64,000 nucleotides of DNA from Adiantum capillus-veneris. Its lineage: Eukaryota; Streptophyta; Polypodiopsida; Polypodiales; Pteridaceae. The notes beneath the pieces are model-generated. The model was given only the letters and a program-made list of their open reading frames with translations. It was not told where the DNA came from and made no database searches. Position numbers and translations under genes: made by a program. Location of the stretch: the NCBI GenBank assembly GCA_014529385.2, contig CM043959.1, forward strand, positions 86,992,529-87,056,528, in the 5' to 3' direction. Below, in pieces: positions 1-11,067 of the stretch. Within the stretch, counting starts at the first letter, position 1. Each line of letters begins with the position of its first letter.

Positions 1-580
1 GGATCATGATAAAGGCTTCAAAAAACAGGTGAGGAGTACAACTGGCCTTTTTCACAAGCTTCATTAATTACTAATGTTCTAACGGTACCACTTCGCATTC
101 TTGTGAGATATATCGCACAGCTAATGTATAACGGAACCCACCATTTTTTTTTAAAAGCTTTCCACAATGCCTTTTATGCCCGCAAGGGTCGTGGAAATAT
201 ATATATTTTTTATTTTTTACCCACTACCGAAAAGCGCATTTGTGGCACCACAAAGATATTACGTATGAAATGATCAAGTGACATAGGTATTCATTCACTT
301 TGCTTTTTGTACACGTCCCATGTGCTCTGCTCTTTCCTCTTCTCTTTCTTTCTTTTCTCAACGCAAAAAATTTGCTTTTGCTATTCAGTCTTTACTCTTG
401 CCATCGCATCCGTATATGACAATGAAAAATCACTCTCATGACCTCATCGTACCTTCATTTTCAAGGTCAATAAATAATCTAGCTTACCTGGCTCCACGTG
501 TAAGCTAGATTATTCCCCAATATACAATCGTCTTTCATCTAGATTAAGCATGCGTTGCAAAGTTTAAAGGATAGCTACGC
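1..580. other. Intergenic, AT-rich, no gene seen
   Basis: No open frame resembles a known protein and no repeat structure stands out. Short frames here have no recognisable motifs and are treated as chance. Confidence 0.5.
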
Positions 581-582
581 TA

Positions 583-942
583 AGGGAGCCAGTTTAGAGA
601 CAAAAAAATTTAACCCCCAGGTTAGACACATATCCACCTCCAATTTAGAGGCAAAAAAAATGGAATATTCTTAAAATCTTGTTTATGTGTCATGTTGTGA
701 TTTGTTGAAAAGTGTACCATTATTGGGCCTTGAGTGTCTCTAATGCTTCAAAAAGCCTCAAAAGTTGAATTTATTCAAATGGAGTATTCAAACAAAATCT
801 AAAAAATATTGATTTTGGTAATATTTAATTCGCCTTTTCATGAGGAGTCTCGAGCAATGTGTGAATATTAAAAATGATGAGATTTGTAAAATTCCCCCCA
901 AAAATATCACGTCTTCACAAGACGCCTCTAAACTGGCTCCCT
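583..942. mobile_element. MITE-like element with 17-bp inverted ends and TA duplication
   Basis: The left end reads AGGGAGCCAGTTTAGAG (583-599) and the right end is its exact reverse complement (926-942). Each end is bordered by TA (581-582 and 943-944), as expected for a Tc1/mariner-type target duplication. The interior is about 330 bp, AT-rich and non-coding. The ends do not match the Stowaway terminus I know, so the family is unassigned. The structure is read directly; the mariner link is inferred from the TA alone. Confidence 0.7.
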
Positions 943-1066
943 TACCCTATATTGAAACAGAGCAGCGTTGTTGTTGTTGGCAAGGGTACTATCCCCTATC
1001 TGCTCCCTTCAACCTCCTAATTGGAGCGGGCGGCAGCAAGCTCATTTTTCTACAGGAGTGTTGGGC

Positions 1067-1286
1067 GAAAGCATGAATGGGTGGTACATTTTTAAGGGTG
1101 GGTAGTTGTTTTTGATAGCTATTTTTTTCAAAAGTGGAGACTATTAAAATTTTTACAAATCGATTTTTTCCAGATTCTCCTTTTCAAGAGCTATCCGGGG
1201 ATATATAACATGTCCTAGATTTTTTCATACACATCCAAAAAGAGCTGTCTCATACACAGCTTTTATGTCCATCCACTCATGCTTTC
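1067..1286. mobile_element. Small foldback (possible MITE)
   Basis: The segment at 1067-1084 (GAAAGCATGAATGGGTGG) is matched by a near-perfect reverse complement at 1269-1286, with two mismatches. They enclose about 180 bp of AT-rich non-coding DNA. I see no clear target duplication, so it is a foldback of uncertain origin. Confidence 0.4.
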
Positions 1287-2034
1287 ACGAGGACTCGTGA
1301 TTTTGAAAATCATGTCCTAAATTTTCGCACTCCAACTTTGGGAGAGTCAATACCAATGGTTGCTGAAAGCCCTCTACATGGCGATTCCAACAAGCTCGCG
1401 ATCATTGAGAATTTCATTTTGCTAAGAAAGACAAAGTTGTCAAGATCTTCATCTCTATACTAGCTCAAAGGCCAAGCAAATGACTCTTGTCAGCTTACCA
1501 AATGGCAAAAGGTCTCGTAGGGGGCTACTAGCACCAGAGCCAAATATTGCTATCTATAACAAGTGCGTGTATATCTTGTTATGAAGAGCCCTTCACCAAA
1601 ATCCTCACATGGCTTTTAAAATACATATGAATTGAGCCAATCGTGTTAACTATGATATGGGCAAGCGTTTAGGATTTTAATCAAGTGATCCCTTTAGTTG
1701 TTGATTGATAGCTATCATAATCAATTGCAATTTTTATCATGTTAATGACATACTTCATAACATGATTTAGTTAAATTGGCTTAGGCCCTTACGAGCAAGG
1801 CAAAAAACTTAATGGGAGTGTTAACTACACAAAAACCTATATTTGGGGGTCTCTATATAAAGAATTTCTCTTTTACCCAATGTCACTTTCAGTACCACAC
1901 TATTAGCAAAGACTACCTATATGATATGTCCAGTTGTTGTCATAATTAGCTTCTTAATTTACGAATCTGTAATGGTCTAATCTTGGATTAGTAGGCTTAA
2001 TTGTCAATTGGATTGGTTCTTGAGGGACAATTAG
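1287..2034. other. Intergenic, nothing recognised
   Basis: No plausible gene or repeat was seen in this AT-rich stretch. Confidence 0.4.
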
Positions 2035-2720
2035 GCAAGTGCGAATGCTTGGAGCATTACTCCTATTGTTGAAACGGATTGCCCTCAATCACCACCTCAT
2101 TTCTTGTTTGGTAGATGTGTAATTTGTTAACTCCAAAGTGGTGTATCATCTTGCCAACTAGCTTGGGTAGGATCCATCCTTCAAGGGCGTAGGATGGTGT
2201 GAGTACTTGGAATATAATCCCTATTGTTGGGATACATTGCTCCTCGTTTATCCCATTGCATCAATAAACGCGTAGATTTGCCTTCTCCTAGGTGGTCTAC
2301 AAAGTGGCTTGGACGAGCATCATCCTTGAGAAGGTTCAGGTTGGTGCATTTGATTGGAACATTAACCTATGGATTGCTCCTTGTTCATTCCATTGCATCC
2401 CTTATTTGGTACGCACGTAGTTTGTAGTTGGTCTATCCTCTTGCTTATTGGCTTGCGTAGCAGGGGGATGGGTTTAGTGAAAGTGCTTGGTACATTACAT
2501 CCATTGTTGGGATGAATTGCTTCTTGTTCACTCCAAGGAATTGCTTGTTTTGTGGGCGTTGTAGTTCATCCATGCCTAAATGGTGTATCCGCTTGCCAAA
2601 TGTCTGGGTAGTTGCCAACCTTGAGGGGGTTTAGGTGGATGTGAGTGCTTGGTCTATTACCTTTAGTCTAGGAATGGATTGCTCCTCATTTACATTATGT
2701 CGAGCCCTCTTTATGTATAG
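2035..2720. repeat. Degenerate tandem repeat, about 140-160-bp unit, five copies
   Basis: Each unit begins with a version of 'GTGCTTGGTACATTACATCC' near 2046, 2205, 2344, 2482 and 2643. It then carries variants of 'ATTGTTGGGATGGATTGCTC', 'CTTGTTTGGTA' and 'GGTGTATCCGCTTGCCAA'. Copies have diverged strongly. Two frames of 61-67 codons lie inside but are not conserved between units, so they are not treated as genes. Confidence 0.65.
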
Positions 2721-5516
2721 TTGCTTGTTAGGCTCTATAATTTTATTGATTGTATTTGTTTTGCCAATATCTAAGAACATAAGAAATGAACAAAACAGCA
2801 TTCAATGCCCCATCAAGTAGAATAGCCTTAAGAAGAGGTGTTTGCACCATGAACAATTCTACTCATTGTAAAAGAAAGTATGGTGATAAAATCTCCTAGG
2901 TTGCGATAGTAATGCAATTATTGTATCAAAGCAAAGTCCATATGCACCCCCTACATAAGACATCACTTGCTTGGGGGTTATGCAGGATGTAAATGCAAGG
3001 GAGTAGGTGCAAATGAGGCTCACAAACAAAAGGGAACTACTATAAAAGATATCCGACCAAAACAAAGCTACTATATCATTTGTGAGCCAAAATCCCAAAG
3101 TTCTGTGCAACTTGATAGTCACAATAGAGACAATCGACAAAGATTGTCAATTGACTCCCTTTTGTTGAGCCAATTGAAGTCCAAAACATCACCTCACACT
3201 TTGAGCTTAATGCTATTTTGTAATGATAAGAACGTATCATAAATGCCACCATGGAAGTTGAAGAGCATACAATGCAAAGATTTAATAAGAACATAGTAAA
3301 GTACTATACTACCAATGTTATCAAGTAATGCATGTTAATTAAGCTTACTCAAATTTTGACTAGTTGTGTTACCTGGTAAGAGTCAGCTTCGGATTTGAGC
3401 TCTCTTTACTATTGAAGAAGCACTGCAACCTTCTTGAGTCTTATTTAGAATATGGGTAATAATAGTGATAGTTTCTTTAACCTGTCACTACTCAACATAT
3501 GGCCACCTTGAGTAGTGATAGGTTCTTCAACCTATACTAAGCGTAAAAATCGGTACCTTGAAAATGAAGGGAGTCTCTACATTTGTTTTTGCGACAATTG
3601 CCATAAGTGAGTTCCTCATCCCAAGGCATCTGGCCACCCAACCAAAAAAAAAAAAAATCCTTCTAAATCAATTGCCACTAACTTCATGTGGTTTTCATGT
3701 GTTACCAATGAGAGAGAAAAACCACCATCTCAATAGTTCTCTTGAGAGAGATTATGGTTTCACAACCCCTTCTATTGCTCAATAAAGTTTTACCTTGTTT
3801 AGGGCTCTCCAACCAAGCACTCGCCTACATGAGTGTCATCTTAACATGTCATCCTTCAAAGTAGCCTCCAGTTTCCAACGAGGAGGGCGTTTCACTCAAC
3901 ATAACCTCTCGCTCTCGTTCTCTGTCTCTCTCTCTCACACACACACATATTGATTGGAGCAATCCCAAGCGATCTCAAAGATCTAGCCGAGTCTTGAACT
4001 CAATACCTCTTACTAAATGGGGAAAATACAATAACCAATCTACCACATGGTCCTACCGACATTAAAATTTTCTTCTTCGCTTCTCCTAGGTCCTATGATG
4101 TTCAAAATTCCCCCCTTCTCATCTTTTCTTTTCTCTATGAAAACCTAAGAGAGAAAATGAGAGCCGATGATGAGCCAAAAATGTCCATACTACCAAGATC
4201 ACTAAAATAACCAATCCGAATGACCAAGGACCAGGATGAGTGAAGAAGCCACCAAGGAGAACCACAGAAAGCCACGCCAAAAGCACATTTAAGTGGTAGA
4301 AAGCCACGTAAGACAATAGTACACTTGCTCATGGTGGCTCTTACAATACTGCCTGAAGAGAATATAGGTGAGGCAAAGAGAGCACAAAAAATATAGGTGG
4401 AATTGCAAGCAAACTAATGTAAGGGAGAGAAACCAAGAGAAAAAAACAAAAACATGGCATGCACGTATGCGCACAGGCATTGGATCTGCTGCAACCATCA
4501 GATGCACAGCACATCAGCACAGAATCCAAACCTCGAGCCTCCGATGGGGTAATGGCAGGTCAGCTCTCGGAAAGCAATGAGGTGTTGACACCTCAGAATG
4601 TGTAACTGTAATGCTGCAGCCAATCATTGGCGTCGTGAGCAGAGCTGAGTGCCATCACAACCAAGTGCAACTATGTGACTTGCACGCACACACCGTATGA
4701 GGGCTCCCAGCCTCAGCGGGTCACCCATGATTAGCGGATATGGTCAGTAGGTGACTACACTGTCACCTTTTTTTCAGAATCATCATTAGGTGAAAACTGC
4801 ACATGATTCCAGAAGACAAAATCGACTAAGCCTAGAAAATCCTTGCACAAAATGAAATCATTTGCCTCTTTCTGGCAAGCCTCTCTAGCCTTAAGATTAG
4901 AGCATTGCTTGAAGAGGTAAACATTTGCTTTACGATACTTCTTGCCTGCTTCCCTTCTACTTTAAAGTCCAATTAATCCAAAGTCCATTGCTCAAAATTG
5001 CTTTCCCGACCGGATACACGTCCATATTATTTCAGGCTGGCTTCCACATCACACAAAAGAGACAACCGCAATTTTAATGTTGCAGACATTGTTATTCCAT
5101 CGGGTTAGGTCCATTCATTTTTTAAGCTTATCACAAAAGCATAGAAAGAATCAAACCAATAGAAAGGTAGACGATAGGCTTGAAAGAATGAAATCAATAG
5201 AAAGGAAGAAGATGGGCATACAAGCCTGAGCACTAAGATAGGGGAAATGCTAGTGCACACACACCACACACGCACACATCATAAAACGTTCTATTTGCCA
5301 CATACAAAGCCCAACATTGCAAGTAGAAAGTTATCCACCATAGTTGGCCAGTTGTGTATTATAGGCGAGTAGACTAACTACTAGCCAAACAGGGCTTGCG
5401 CTTTACATTTGATATCTAACTATATTCATTGGAAGGCAAACGACCAGTCCTCTACAAAAATATACATGGAGCCCTTCGACACACCGAGAGGATTGCTTGT
5501 CCAAATACAACAGGCT
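2721..5516. other. Intergenic region downstream of ELC, no gene seen
   Basis: AT-rich sequence with a short CT/CA microsatellite around 3907-3949 and A-runs near 3645-3657. Open frames here lack motifs and overlap on both strands without sign of selection. The part just below 5517 should hold the Elongin C 3' UTR; its end cannot be placed from sequence alone. Confidence 0.45.
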
Positions 5517-5595
5517 TTATGTGTGTAGATAGTTGGCAGCCATCATCAACTCTAAAGTAATTTCAGGTTCAATCGGAAATTCAACCTCCTTGCCA
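5517..5595 (-). CDS. ELC: Elongin C, exon 3 (C-terminus and stop)
   Basis: A 79-bp terminal exon. The acceptor is TTTTGCAG ending at 5596. The first base completes the serine codon left by exon 2, then the frame reads GKEVEFPIEPEITLELMMAA and NYLHT before TAA at 5519-5517. This is the hallmark Elongin C C-terminus (ELLMAANFLDC in animals, ELMMAANYLHT in plants from memory). It lies 21.2 kb from exon 2. Phase agreement and intact splice signals argue that the gene is expressed across the giant intron, though only RNA can prove the splice. Confidence 0.88.
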
Positions 5596-5678
5596 CTGCA
5601 AAAAATAGAAAACAAGACTTAAAAATTGCACTAGAGCTGCAGCACACCATATAACAACCAAACAAAACGGGAAGAAAA

Positions 5679-6130
5679 GGGAAAATTACCAAAATATCCC
5701 TGAAACTTGTTAAAATTCCCCTCAAATGTTAAAAATTCCCAAAAATACTCTGATACCAAATTTTGAATATCAATTTTTGCATGATTTCTTCTCTTTGACA
5801 AGAGAATAGAAATCTCTCTTTAAATGTCTTAAAAAAATTATCACCAATGAGCTCACAAATGGAGGCATGTGGGTCTACATTTAATGAACCATTTCATCTC
5901 GAGAGCCCTTAGTACAATTATCTTCTGTTGAAGCAGACCCAATCTTCCTATGAAGCGTTTACCACAAAAAGTCTGTTTCTGATATTGACAAGGGGTACTT
6001 TGGGAATTTTGGAAAAAATGTGGGCAGTTTGGGAATTTTTGGCAAAATATGACATGTATTTTTGGAATCATTGAAAATTCAGGGGCATTTTCTGATTTCA
6101 ACAAATTTCCGGGGCATTTCATATTTTCCC
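5679..6130. mobile_element. Foldback element (MITE-like) next to exon 3
   Basis: The left arm (from GGGAAAATTACC at 5679) and right arm (reverse complement starting GGGAAAATATGAAATGCC at 6130) match over roughly 90 bp with interruptions. Shared blocks include CTTGTTAAAAT/TTTGTTGAAAT and TTCCAAAAATAC. The interior is non-coding. No convincing target duplication is visible in the A-rich flanks. Confidence 0.5.
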
Positions 6131-7158
6131 AAATAAAAATGGGTAACCCAACCACAGAACTGTGAAGTCGAGAGCAGGACTACATATACAAGATACCTGC
6201 ACAATTAGACCAAGGCCAAAATATCCACGAATAGAAAGCAAGGAACACAGCCCGAAAAAAAAATCATGGTGACCTCTTTGAAAACAGCAAGCAGGATGGT
6301 GAGACTCCTCAGAGGGTTAACCCTGGCAACTGAGAAAGATTCTAATCCAGTGACAATGTTGATTTGGTAATATGGGCTTGATGATGATGATTATGGCATT
6401 TTCTTACGGATGGGCTGTTGATGTGGCAATCCGGACGCAGATGACAATATGGTAGTTTGCATGAAGGTGATAATATGGCAGTACGCATTATAAATGCTTA
6501 TAAGTGAACACCTTACGAGGGCTAATGTACGTACAACATAGTCATGAGAAAACTTTGTTTCGGGGCCCTTCAAAAGGTCATTGTAGTTTATAAGAGGAGG
6601 AAAATTAAATAAGGACGCCTCATAATTCGACACCTTTTCTAGGTGTTTGCAGACTCTGTGCTCCATTGGGTCTTGGATCTTGAGTTCATGGACAAAAAGC
6701 CAATGTCCAACCTATTCATAACATTCATGCAAGAAGGTAGCATACAGAAATGAGGCACACAAGCACATATATATGCTACGCAATAATGCAGTGCAACATC
6801 AGTATGGACAGTCTCCGTTTGTGAGCCTAACAGCCTATGACTAGAGTACGTACCCGCACAAGTACACAACAGTACTAGACCCTACGGAATGTGCGCTCAA
6901 GTCCCAACAAAAAGCCATTCCGCGCATGAATTCAAGGTCGAAGACCTGACGAACCACAAAGTCTAGGAGCACCTAGAAAAAACTGTCGAATTATGAGGTG
7001 TCTTCATTAAATTTTTCTTCTTTGCAAATATCCATATAACCGACAATGACGGAGTAGTCAAAAGGGTGACTGATAACAATTGACATTGAGCTTCTGTCCG
7101 ATCATTAGTGCATTCTTTGTAAGTTTGTCGAGCTATCAGGATGGGCATGCTATCAATC
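6131..7158. other. Intronic, nothing recognised
   Basis: AT-rich with short unsupported frames on the minus strand (around 6391-7166). No motif, repeat or domain could be supported. Confidence 0.4.
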
Positions 7159-8231
7159 TGTGACATCCACCCCTTAAAAATGGACTAATGCCCCTCAATT
7201 GCCCTTATCAAAAGGAACATAGCACAAACAACCTATGGACACCAACACCATGTAGACATACTTGGCACCACTCATACCAAACAATACACTCATGACACAC
7301 ACACTCTAGAGCATGCAAGAATCTTTGGTCTAGCATTTAACAATGAACCTTAGGGCCTAGTCCAATATTTCACAATGGACTCATCCAGATGTTCAGATGC
7401 ATTGGCAAATCAAAGATGCGATATTGTAGACATTTATCTTACAAACTAAATCACGTCTCAAATTTTATCTCAACTGAATATCTCAAGGGTTTAGATTGTT
7501 GCAATTCAAGGTAAAGATCCAACAACTAGTCTACCTAGTCTTCCTCGTCCAACCACTAACATCCGAAGGCGAAAAATTCTTGAACTTCACAAACGAATCA
7601 TTACTCTTTTCACTTCTCTTTCCTTGTGTGCCTAATCCTACTCTCATTGAAAAATCTCCTCTATTCCTTCAACTTCTAATTGCCCATGTGCAATCCTATT
7701 TGTCAAAAAATGGTGACGTGTTCCTACCGTACCCAACTGGAAGAGAAATCCCAATTGGAACCTAAGAAGATCCAATAGGAGTTAGCAATCCCGAGACCCA
7801 AAACTGGATAGAGAGGCTAACGATTTGTAGTGCAATTTGGACCGTACTCACGTATTGCTCATGTGGCAAGTTTTGGTTTGGTTGCTTTCTTCACAAGGCA
7901 CACCTGCTAAAGAGGCCAATATTTGAGTGGGGAACATTGTGTCTCATCTCCGCTCTTTTGCTTCAGTTAAAGTTTAGTGACTTTGTCAATTCAATATTGT
8001 TGCACTATTTTAACCACCTCCTGGTACCTCTCTTTTCAACTCCTGCACCTCTTCTTTAAAAGGTCAAGAAGACTTGCATGGAAGGCATTGTCAATCATCC
8101 AATGATCTAAAAGTCCTAGTCTGAAAGAAAAATCATTAATCTTCTCAGTGCTTTGAAAAAGTCATAGTACCTCATATTGAGCTTTGAGTATACTTCTCCT
8201 TTCCCTTGACCTTCCTAAGTCTAGTGTCACA
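7159..8231. repeat. Possible solo LTR (TGTGACA...TGTCACA)
   Basis: The segment begins TGTGACATCCACCCC, a style common to plant gypsy LTRs, and ends AGTGTCACA. The first and last seven bases are perfect inverted complements with TG..CA termini. The 5-bp flanks (caatc and aatgt) do not match, and no primer site or coding remnant adjoins either end. This is a plausible solo LTR, not a proven one. Confidence 0.35.
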
Positions 8232-8233
8232 AA

Positions 8234-9026
8234 TGTTGGCGTGTCAAGCCACTAGGATTGGGCACCCTAGTCCTAACATGCAAATTCTTGCCGAGGGGCC
8301 TCAACTCGGATGCAGAAATCTGAAAACGCAGGCTGCTCTGGTGCGATGGGCTGAATTCTGAAAACATTGGCTGTTTGGTGCAAAAACGCCAGAGTTGTTG
8401 TTGAGGTACTACGGGTACTTAGTACTTGTACTGCGGGTACTGACTGATGGTTGAGAAGTGACCCCTAGGGTCACTTACATATGGGGTAAAAGCTGGGTAG
8501 GGCAATGCCACTTAAAAACCCATGATTTCTAAATGATGGTAAATGTCACTTATTAATAAGTTGATGAACTACTAATAAGAGGTGAATCACATGCAGAGAA
8601 ATACCTAGGCTAGGTACTAATGCAACTGTATGAAAACACTCCCCAATGCCTACATGTAGCAGCACTAGCTATGCTCATGTGCAATTAGAGGGCATGCAAC
8701 TAATCTAAAGTGCTCGGACATGCACGTCCTACGTACAAGCTCACAAGGGTGCCGGAACACTTCCTAGGCTGTCCTAAACCCTAGAGATAGGAGTTAGCTC
8801 GTCCACATGCACGTAGGGTTAGATGTGCACGTGACAATCAATGTCAAACTCATTTGAGAGCAATGCAAATGCGAAAATCTGTTTGAAATAAACCTATGTG
8901 ATCAGTGCTTGTCCTTACATTAATAAAGTTGTCCAATATTGTAAGGTGCAGCGGAAGTGAATGTTGAACTTTGCTCAAGATGAGTGCTTCGAACTATGCT
9001 CAAGGGTTCCTTTTACTTACAGAAGG
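8234..9026. repeat. Repeat-rich intronic segment, left of element B
   Basis: Contains scattered 'CTGAAAACGC' and 'GGCTGAATTCTG' motifs (8307-8400) that recur on the other side of B. A block at 8693-8750 around GGACATGCACG is similar to 18657-18716. It starts TGTTGGCG at 8234, which could be the end of an old LTR, but this is unproven. Confidence 0.4.
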
Positions 9027-9032
9027 GAGAGC

Positions 9033-10509
9033 TGAAACCGGCCTGTTTGATCCAAAAAGGGCGGTAGACTTTACTTTAAACCTTGATTTAGCTTTCACCC
9101 ATTATTAGTCGTCTATTTTACCTGTACTTTCAAGACACAACAAAGGGGAGAGGGATACAGGCTGCTAGATTGCACCTGTATGAGTAGACAGACACCAGAT
9201 TGGCCCCTAACTTAGGCGCCCCTTTCGGTATTTCTTTATTGTTCAAAAGAGGGAATAAACGCTGTGGTTCCTACAAGCTGCCCCGCACAAACTCGGCTGA
9301 ATTTCCACTGTTCCAGCCCGATTTCGGCAGCATAACTGTACTAGAACCCTTCACGGTCAGTATTCCCACGCATTGACCGACTTTCCCGACGCATACGGGC
9401 ACTTTGCAAAACCTGGCGAGAATCTGCAGCACGCTGAATTCTCTGTTTTCAGCCCTGAAAATGCTCCAGATCGCCTGTACAGCGGTCCCCTTGCGTCCCC
9501 GAACCTCCTGGGGGTATTAGGGTCCGTTTAGGGCCAAAACCCTAAACCTGCAAAAATACACAGCAGGCTGTAATTCACTGTTTCGGGCTCCGTTTCGCGT
9601 GCCGGTCGCATCCCTAGCAAGTCCTCGAGCTCCCGCACCTGTAGGGCTACTTGCCCTTTGAATTGGACGAGATTTCTGGCGTGAAACCTCTCCGAATTCA
9701 CCTGTACCTGCGGGGGGATTAGCCGCTAGCTAATCCAGTACCTGTGCAAGAGGCTCTTGCCTCGGCAATCGCGCATGAACCCACACAACTGTACATTGGT
9801 CAAATGAAGAGCCCACTAGAGGGGCATAACATACTGCCAAAGGGGAGAGAGAGGGCAGTGCGTAGCGTGCAGGGCATCACTCCTGGCACCGCACTGTGCA
9901 TAAGAGGGAAAGCAAGCACTCCATAGCTCTTAACCTGTGACAGAGACTTGCAAAATGAGCCTCCCAACTATAAATCACGTTTTTGCCTTCTCTATAAGTA
10001 GTAAACTGGCCTCAGAGTGCCAAGTGTCACTCATTTGTGCATTTTCCCGCTTTAGACCCTCGGGTCTAAAAATATCTCACCTGCAGCCTCTGTTGACTTG
10101 GCCACAGAGTAACAAAATGATCCCCATGTCAAACTGCACGTAATGACGCGAAGACATTTTCAGGTCCCAAAATAGCAGTTCCCTAAATTTTAGGAGATGC
10201 TGCCATTGTATCTTTCTAGGTCATCCGACCCTCTTTGTACACTGTGGCCACATCCAAAACTGAAATGTAGCCTCTGTAGCAAAGGATTCCACTTTGGCTA
10301 GTCAATGACCCCACTTGGCTAACCATAGTCCTTGTCCAACCTTAGTGCTCTCTTGCCCTCAGGCCCGGACTCCCTCTGGACAGTTCCACACTAGCTATGC
10401 AATGCAGGGCAGTTAGATTTCCCGAGGGGTGTTTCCAAAAAGTGAAAGTAAATAGATAATAAGAAAGAAATCAACAAAAAGGATAGATAGTAGTCACACG
10501 CTGGTGACA
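9033..10509 (-). repeat. Element B 3' LTR
   Basis: 1477 bp with TG..CA termini (plus-strand TGAAACCGG ... GCTGGTGACA). It matches 16240-17716 base for base as far as I compared. Two frames of 60 and 68 codons recur in both LTRs simply because the LTR is duplicated. Confidence 0.93.
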
Positions 10510-10522
10510 TACCCCCCTCTTG
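10510..10522 (-). other. Element B polypurine tract
   Basis: On the minus strand AAGAGGGGGGTA abuts the 3' LTR; it is the expected primer for plus-strand DNA synthesis. Confidence 0.8.
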
Positions 10523-11067
10523 AAATCTCAAACGTCCTCGTTTGCATCTATGTCGTACATGCTTACTGTCAACACCTGTCGACACATATACGACACATAC
10601 ATGCTCATTGTCAATCCTGGTGTATTCAACACCTCGTCGACTCATGTATTGCCTGCGTGTGAACCCTGTCCCAATGACATAGTGGTAGCTTCGCACTCTG
10701 CCATTGCTTTGAGTCACTAACTTTCCAATGACAAAATGGTAGCTGCACATTTTGCCACTGTCTTATAGTACACGTTGGATCCCGTAACACTTTCGAGCAT
10801 ACCCAAACCGACAGTTTAAGAATGCAGTTACACATGTACTCTTTAATAGAAGCAATCACTGTATCCTTGACAGACTGACAAGAAATACTCACTTCTATAG
10901 CACTAACCAAACTTTTGGACATTCCATAAGAGCAATTGCCAAACTGACAATCTGTACAGCTCTAACATTCATGTAACAGGTATTTCATTTGAGCTCACTT
11001 TAAATACCATGTACATCATTTGTTTCAGAAGCCATTGTCACACTGACAATCCATGTAGCTTTGAAAC
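10523..11067 (-). other. Element B untranslated 3' region
   Basis: About 545 bp between the gag-pol stop and the purine tract. It carries repeated 'CAAAATGGTAGCTGCACATT'-like blocks near 10674-10760 (tandem copies of about 60 bp). No extra gene is supported. Confidence 0.5.

Noticed and set aside
3950..4060. Possible tRNA-derived or SINE-like segment
   Set aside because: Some wording resembles a degenerate tRNA B box, but no cloverleaf, A box or poly-A end could be built.
9744..10143. Small frames of 60 and 68 codons, repeated at 16951-17350
   Set aside because: They lie wholly inside the LTRs of element B and are duplicated only because the LTR is. No motif or independent sign of selection.
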